From assembly GCF_035582795.1 (NCBI RefSeq), contig NC_134367.1:6434062-6498061 (forward strand): a stretch of 64,000 bases of DNA. The letters are read 5' to 3'. The translations under genes were made by a program, and so were the position numbers. The notes under the pieces are model-generated. The model saw only the letters and a program-made list of their open reading frames with translations, was not told the DNA's origin and ran no database searches. The DNA is from Mycteria americana (taxonomy: Eukaryota > Chordata > Aves > Ciconiiformes > Ciconiidae). Positions 57,578 through 64,000 of the stretch are shown piece by piece (position 1 is the first letter of the stretch; each line of letters starts with the position of its first letter).

Positions 57578-59324
57578 GGTGGGTGGTGTACACGGTACAA
57601 AGAAAGGGAGTCCCTGAGTGTCAGCATCTGGTGAGGCCACGTGTAGCATAATCTGATTAGTTTTCAGTTCCACACCCACAAGCTGAAAGATAAAAACACA
57701 CACCCCTCCTCCCCGAGGAGGTAAAAATCTTCAAGCATCAACACCACATTTACATTCTGCAAGGCCCGATTTACATCTTGACTTCTCCAGCGGAGCGGTG
57801 GAAGTTCAGTGATGAGAGACGAGCTCACGTCCCTTTCCAGTTACCACATCCAGCATACTCAAGATTGCCTTGCTTTGATCTGGGATACATTCCTTCGTTT
57901 AGTTTAAACTGAAATGATTAAGCTGGAGATGAAGCCTCCTCACATCTTCTGCCATGCCTGGGATGTGATAATTGAACATTAGCTTCTATGGGCCATTTTA
58001 ACATGTTCTGAGGCCGTCCTGGACTGGCGAGCTGAAGCAGCAGCGCAGGCACCGTCTGGCTGGCTGCAGGTTGCATTGACGTTATTGCACTCTTCCACTG
58101 CTATTTTCTGGTTTGGTTCATGTAAAATGGCCAAAATTGGTACTGGGGTGGATTAATAGCAATGCTTTCTGTCTCCAGAAAGTAATACTCAGGTTGGTGT
58201 TTGGCTTGAAATAGCTGAGTAGCGGTGAGTGACCAAATATGGCTCGTCATTTTGGAGCAAATAATGGCTTTCTAGTATCTAACATGTTTTGTACTATGAC
58301 AACAGACAAATCGGAACAGCTTGGATAGCTTTTGTCTGTTAACTCTCAGTTTTTCTCATCTCTTTCCCACCTCCTTGCCTGTGACCAGATCTATTCCAAT
58401 AGCCGCTGGGTCCCATCCTTATTCAGTAACTCATGGGGCAGCCCCAATCTTTTTGACTGCATTTTGTATCCAAGCCTGCCTGTGTCCATAACCATTTTGT
58501 CCCCCTCCAAGCCCAATCCATTCCACAAAATCATCTTTGTAACAGAGCAACCGGCATTAAATGCAGTGTTGCAGGCATTGGGGCAGCTGCAACATTATTT
58601 TATTCCATTCTTTATGTAGCTTTTATATTGCTTTTTAATGTACTCACTGCTGCAGCAGATCACAGATTCTCCCTGAGCTCTCCACACTTGCTACCCTAAT
58701 CTTTTTTCCTGAAATAAAATTACGCCTCATGACTGAGACCACGGAATACAGCTTTTCTTAGCACACTCCCCTGGGATCAGGAATTTCTCTGTCAACGGAC
58801 ACATATATCAATGAGAGATGAAAAGCAGCTTGTGGAATGAGTTTTAAACATGTATCACATATTTCATTGCTGCTGCTTATGTGCTACTCAGAAGGCCTTT
58901 TTAGAGTGTTTTCAGCCCATACCTCATGGCTCCTCTGTACTTAATAGGATTTTTTTTTTTTCTGCACAGGAATCAGGGCAAGAGATTTATTTAAGTTGCC
59001 TACACTTCTTTGTGAGCACCTCCTGAATGTGAAGTTTTTGTTGAGTTTCCTGCTTACTTTCAATGTGAGCACATCTTAGCTTTTATCAAAGCATAGTAAC
59101 CCATAACGTGCAAAGCTGTAACGTAATCTCATCTCTCTGGGACATTTCACTGGGGGAGCGTGGCTCCTTCGGTGGATCTCTTTGTCACAACATGACTCCG
59201 TGTTACAACCCTAAATTTTAAATGTCCAGAAGGAGAAGGCAAGTCTGCCTTTGGCCCCTTGCTGGTTTCTGGGGACTTGCAGTTCCATTGATGCCTGGGG
59301 TCTTCCAGATGTGCATACAGCTCT

Positions 59325-59475
59325 CTTTTCCCTATTTTTTTTTTGGGGGGGGAGGAGGTGGCAACACCCAAACCCACACATCTCTAGATCATTTCAAGTC
59401 AACCAGATGTGGGAATCTTTCTTCTTATCCCCCCCCCCCGCCTTTTTTTCCTTTTTTCTTCTTTTTTCCCCCCTC
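59325..59475 (+). repeat. Low-complexity T/G and C/T homopolymer cluster
   Basis: T-run and G-run at about 59334-59352, then a C-run and pyrimidine-rich tract at about 59430-59475. Confidence 0.8.
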
Positions 59476-61020
59476 CCTACACTGAAGTGCACTGCTATCC
59501 TGCTGAATTTTGTCTTTCTGTGATAGACCTAGTTCATTATAATAATAATACACATAATTAAATATAAACTCTTTTCTAGCAAAGCTATGCACGGGCAAAC
59601 AGAGCGTGATGAAAACAAAGCAGGGGGTTATCGGGCACAGGTTGGTGCGGGAGTGCTGACCTATATAACAAGTGTTCATTGAGTTATCTGAAGACAGTTA
59701 AAATAGCTCGTGCAGCGGTTTGTTAGTGATTCTTTAGCAAAAAGGGCACTGTATGAACATAGCACAGGATTTTTCTACAAAAATTCAAAATAAAATTCGC
59801 TTTGGGGGTGGATTCATTCCCAGATAAAGTCAGCCCTGGCGTGTGAGGCCAGAGATAGGCTAATCAGGTTTGCCTTGTTTTGAGCCCTCTTGAATTTGCC
59901 GAAATGTGATTAAGAATGAGTAGAAGAGAAAAGGGGAGGGGAAGGAGATGCCTTTAAAAAACAGAGTGGAAAATATGACTGGCAAAGGGAAAAGCACATA
60001 CATAAAAATTGTGGAGGAAAAGAAGATGGAGAAGGAGAAACCCCAAGGGAATACTGACTGCATGTGTGTGTGTAAGTCGTTTCTCCAGATTTAGCAGCAC
60101 CCAGCTTGTACAAGTTGTAATTTAAATAGATTGAAAAGATAACGCTAAAGACTAGCAGGTTAAATGCTATCCGGTTAATTAAGCTGCCATTACAGAGTTG
60201 CTACAAGCCCACCAAAAATCATTCCCCATTTAAAGTGATTGATACCTGCTGAAGAGAGGACTAGCCACCCGTGTCAGCTCTAACATAGATCAGCGCTTTC
60301 TCCTTAAGGAGAAAGCTCCCGCCTACCCCGTGCTTTTAGACTGAGTCATCCTGGGGGAGCAAAATCGTATTTCAAAGTACAAAATAATGGGTCAACTAGT
60401 TAATTTTTTTAAATTGCTAGAGAAGTTTCTCCAAAATTAAATTCCAGGCAGTTTCTTCTCATCTCCCAACCTGAATCCTTCACTTCTCTATCTAGAACCA
60501 CGATTTCTCTGAATCTAGTTTGGGTTTAGCTGTCCAGTACTGACATCGCTTTGCCTATATGTCATGCAGGCACTTTGGTCCCAGTTAGATGATGTGAACC
60601 GATGTACTTCAATACTGTCGTGAGAGGTACCAGTAAAAGGCATTTTTCTTAAGAGTGGTATTCTGATAGTTCAATCTCAAGATTCAATGGCCTCATGTAC
60701 ACTTTTAAAATAAATTAACCGGTGCCAGAATTGGTTCTCTGGCCCTAAGACCCATGGGACAAATCTAACCGTGTCTGCAAAGCTGAACTCCTGTAGCCTC
60801 CAAACAGATGGCTGTGTTCACACTGCTGAGGGACAACCCAGATTATCTCAAGCCACTGGGATCATCTGGAAGGGTTCAAGCCCAAACCCTACCAGAGACC
60901 CTTCTTATTGTTAAAAGCATAAAAATATCATACCCAGTTACTGCTTGTGCCTGTGCCCTGGCACTGCTTTTGGGGATGGAGGCAGACATCGTTCTGGGTT
61001 GCAGTCAGGGGGTCAGGGCC

Positions 61021-61074
61021 CCCGTTTCAGCTCTGCCAGAGGCTTTTTGCGTGCCTTTGGTCGGTAACTTAGGG
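61021..61074 (-). mobile_element. MIR-like relic, first part (antisense)
   Basis: 'tttcagctctgccagaggctttttgcgtgcctttggtcggtaactta' parallels the antisense MIR core (ttcagctctgccactgacttgctgtgtgaccttgggcaagtcactta). The MIR text then resumes at 61350 after about 275 bp of other sequence. Confidence 0.5.
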
Positions 61075-61099
61075 TGAGATTCATTCCATTTAATGTTGA

Positions 61100-61320
61100 C
61101 TAATGGTGAGGGTGTCTAATTAAACTAGTCATGTGTGCTCCCTCTCTGATCAGAGAAGGAAGAGAAAGCAAATTCAGAAGGTGAATCATCCCATTTTAAG
61201 ACTGGTGTCAGAGACAAATGAGATGAATTGCCCTCTGGAAGTAGCTATTTCTTTCCATTAACTGTAGAGGAAGTCTACATTAGAAGAGTTTAGACTAGAT
61301 GCCTGATTTATGAATGGCTA
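61100..61320 (+). mobile_element. Unnamed dispersed repeat, copy C
   Basis: Best-preserved partner of copy A (29760-29945): shared 'gtgaatcatccca', 'atgaattgccctctggaagtagctat', 'ctttccatt' and 'actagatgcct' in the same order and orientation. It sits between the two halves of a MIR-like relic, which suggests insertion boundaries near 61074 and 61350. Confidence 0.5.
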
Positions 61321-61349
61321 AAGTTAAGTAAAATTAGTCCTGACCTTAA

Positions 61350-61420
61350 TCTTTATGCATGCCTGTTTCTCCATCTGTTGCATGATAGAAATAACACCTT
61401 CCGCGCCTCACATTCAAAGG
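61350..61420 (-). mobile_element. MIR-like relic, second part (antisense)
   Basis: 'tatgcatgcctgtttctccatctgttgcatgatagaaataacaccttccgcgcctcac' parallels antisense MIR (ctgtgcctcagtttccccatctgtaaaatggggataataacacttccctgcctcac), continuing where the piece ending at 61074 stops. Confidence 0.5.
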
Positions 61421-62280
61421 CGCCATTGGGCGAGGAGCGTCCTGTAACTACTTTGGAAAGAAACTAAACCTAGGAGCAAAAATACAACGATTAGAGAAGT
61501 AAAGCCTTTACTCTTGAAACGTCTCAATGACAATATGAGCAGTACCAGTTGGGGCATCCTGTTGGTTTTGCCATTTTCCCCCTTTACATTTTGACAACCG
61601 AGCACCCCTAAATGACTTCTCCCAATGCGGCCATACGGCACGAGGGCAGTTAGCCTGTTTTTGGGGACAGAAGTAGGAGGACTGAGGAAGGGTGACCATG
61701 CAAGGGAGTGTAGGACCTAGTCTTGGCCAGCAGCTTTGAAGGTTTTCCTTGCGATACTGCTCTCCTCAAATGACAGTGACTATTTGCTTTTTGGAAAATC
61801 TCCCCAAGAAATGAAAGTTAATGACTAACTGTGACAGAGTTAAAGGAAAAAAATAAGGGGAGAAGAAAAGCTTGCATTTTCTTACCAAAAATCCACAACA
61901 TATAAACCAGGCATGGAATAATTGTCCCACTTGATAACTTGTACTTATATATGAGGCTTGCTTTTGGAAAAGAAACTTTGCCCCTTTAACTACCTAGTGT
62001 AGTTAAAGCAGCAAAAAAAACAAAAAAAGTCAAGAAAGACCTTGTGTGGGTATCCTCCTAAGTGCTTATTTTGATCCAAATTGCAACATGTTACACATCT
62101 GTATGGGCACGGTTGTACTCGATATGGCTTTCACCAGCACAACCATGCCCAAAACACAAATCACCCCACCGATGTCGCTGTGTTATCGGGGGTAGCTGAG
62201 ATACCTATAAATCCATTAAATCTAATGACAGGTCCTTAGAGGCCGTTTTGGGGGTTTTTTGGGGTGTGTTAAATTACTAA

Positions 62281-64000
<1,720 letters not shown>

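Overview
This is vertebrate, almost certainly avian, genomic DNA. It holds the middle part of one gene, RUNX2 (runt-related transcription factor 2, master regulator of osteoblasts and hypertrophic chondrocytes), on the + strand. The identification rests on four exons whose reading frames, splice sites and lengths fit the RUNX2 gene model: the P2 first coding exon (CDS 9448-9744), 16890-17046 (157 nt), 22684-22788 (105 nt) and 62324-62497 (174 nt). Joined, they give 733 nt, i.e. residues 1-244 of the type I (MRIPV) protein plus the first base of codon 245. They cover the N-terminal region with a short Gln/Ala tract, the complete Runt DNA-binding domain, the nuclear localisation signal and the start of the Pro/Ser/Thr-rich region. 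The bird assignment comes from a well-preserved CR1 LINE with its 3' octamer repeats, older CR1 and MIR-type relics, few young repeats, and GC-rich homopolymer-laden sequence around the promoter.

Layout. 1-7880: intron between the distal promoter P1 (not in the window) and the proximal promoter P2, ending in a polypurine tract (6421-6550) and a GC-rich block (6551-7230). 7800-9447: putative P2 core promoter (E-box, TATA box, RUNX sites) and a long leader full of poly-T/poly-A runs with short upstream ORFs. 9448-9744: first P2 coding exon, which also contains the splice acceptor used by P1 transcripts. 9745-16889: intron, opening with a C-rich minisatellite. Then exon 16890-17046, a 5.6-kb intron, exon 22684-22788, a 39.5-kb intron, exon 62324-62497, and 1.5 kb of the next intron. 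The 3' exons (rest of the transactivation region, VWRPY end) lie beyond the window.

The 39.5-kb intron holds most of the repeats: a CR1 3' end (34363-34829), a fossil CR1 of almost 1 kb (51365-52320), a previously unexplained ~120-bp inverted repeat with a ~500-bp loop (43413-44148), three diverged copies of an unnamed dispersed element (about 29760, 32060 and 61100), MIR-like SINE relics (one apparently split by one of those copies), and several palindromic short-element relics. I found no second protein-coding gene, no RNA gene, no CRISPR array and nothing prokaryotic. Most other long open frames are low-complexity or GC-rich shadows.
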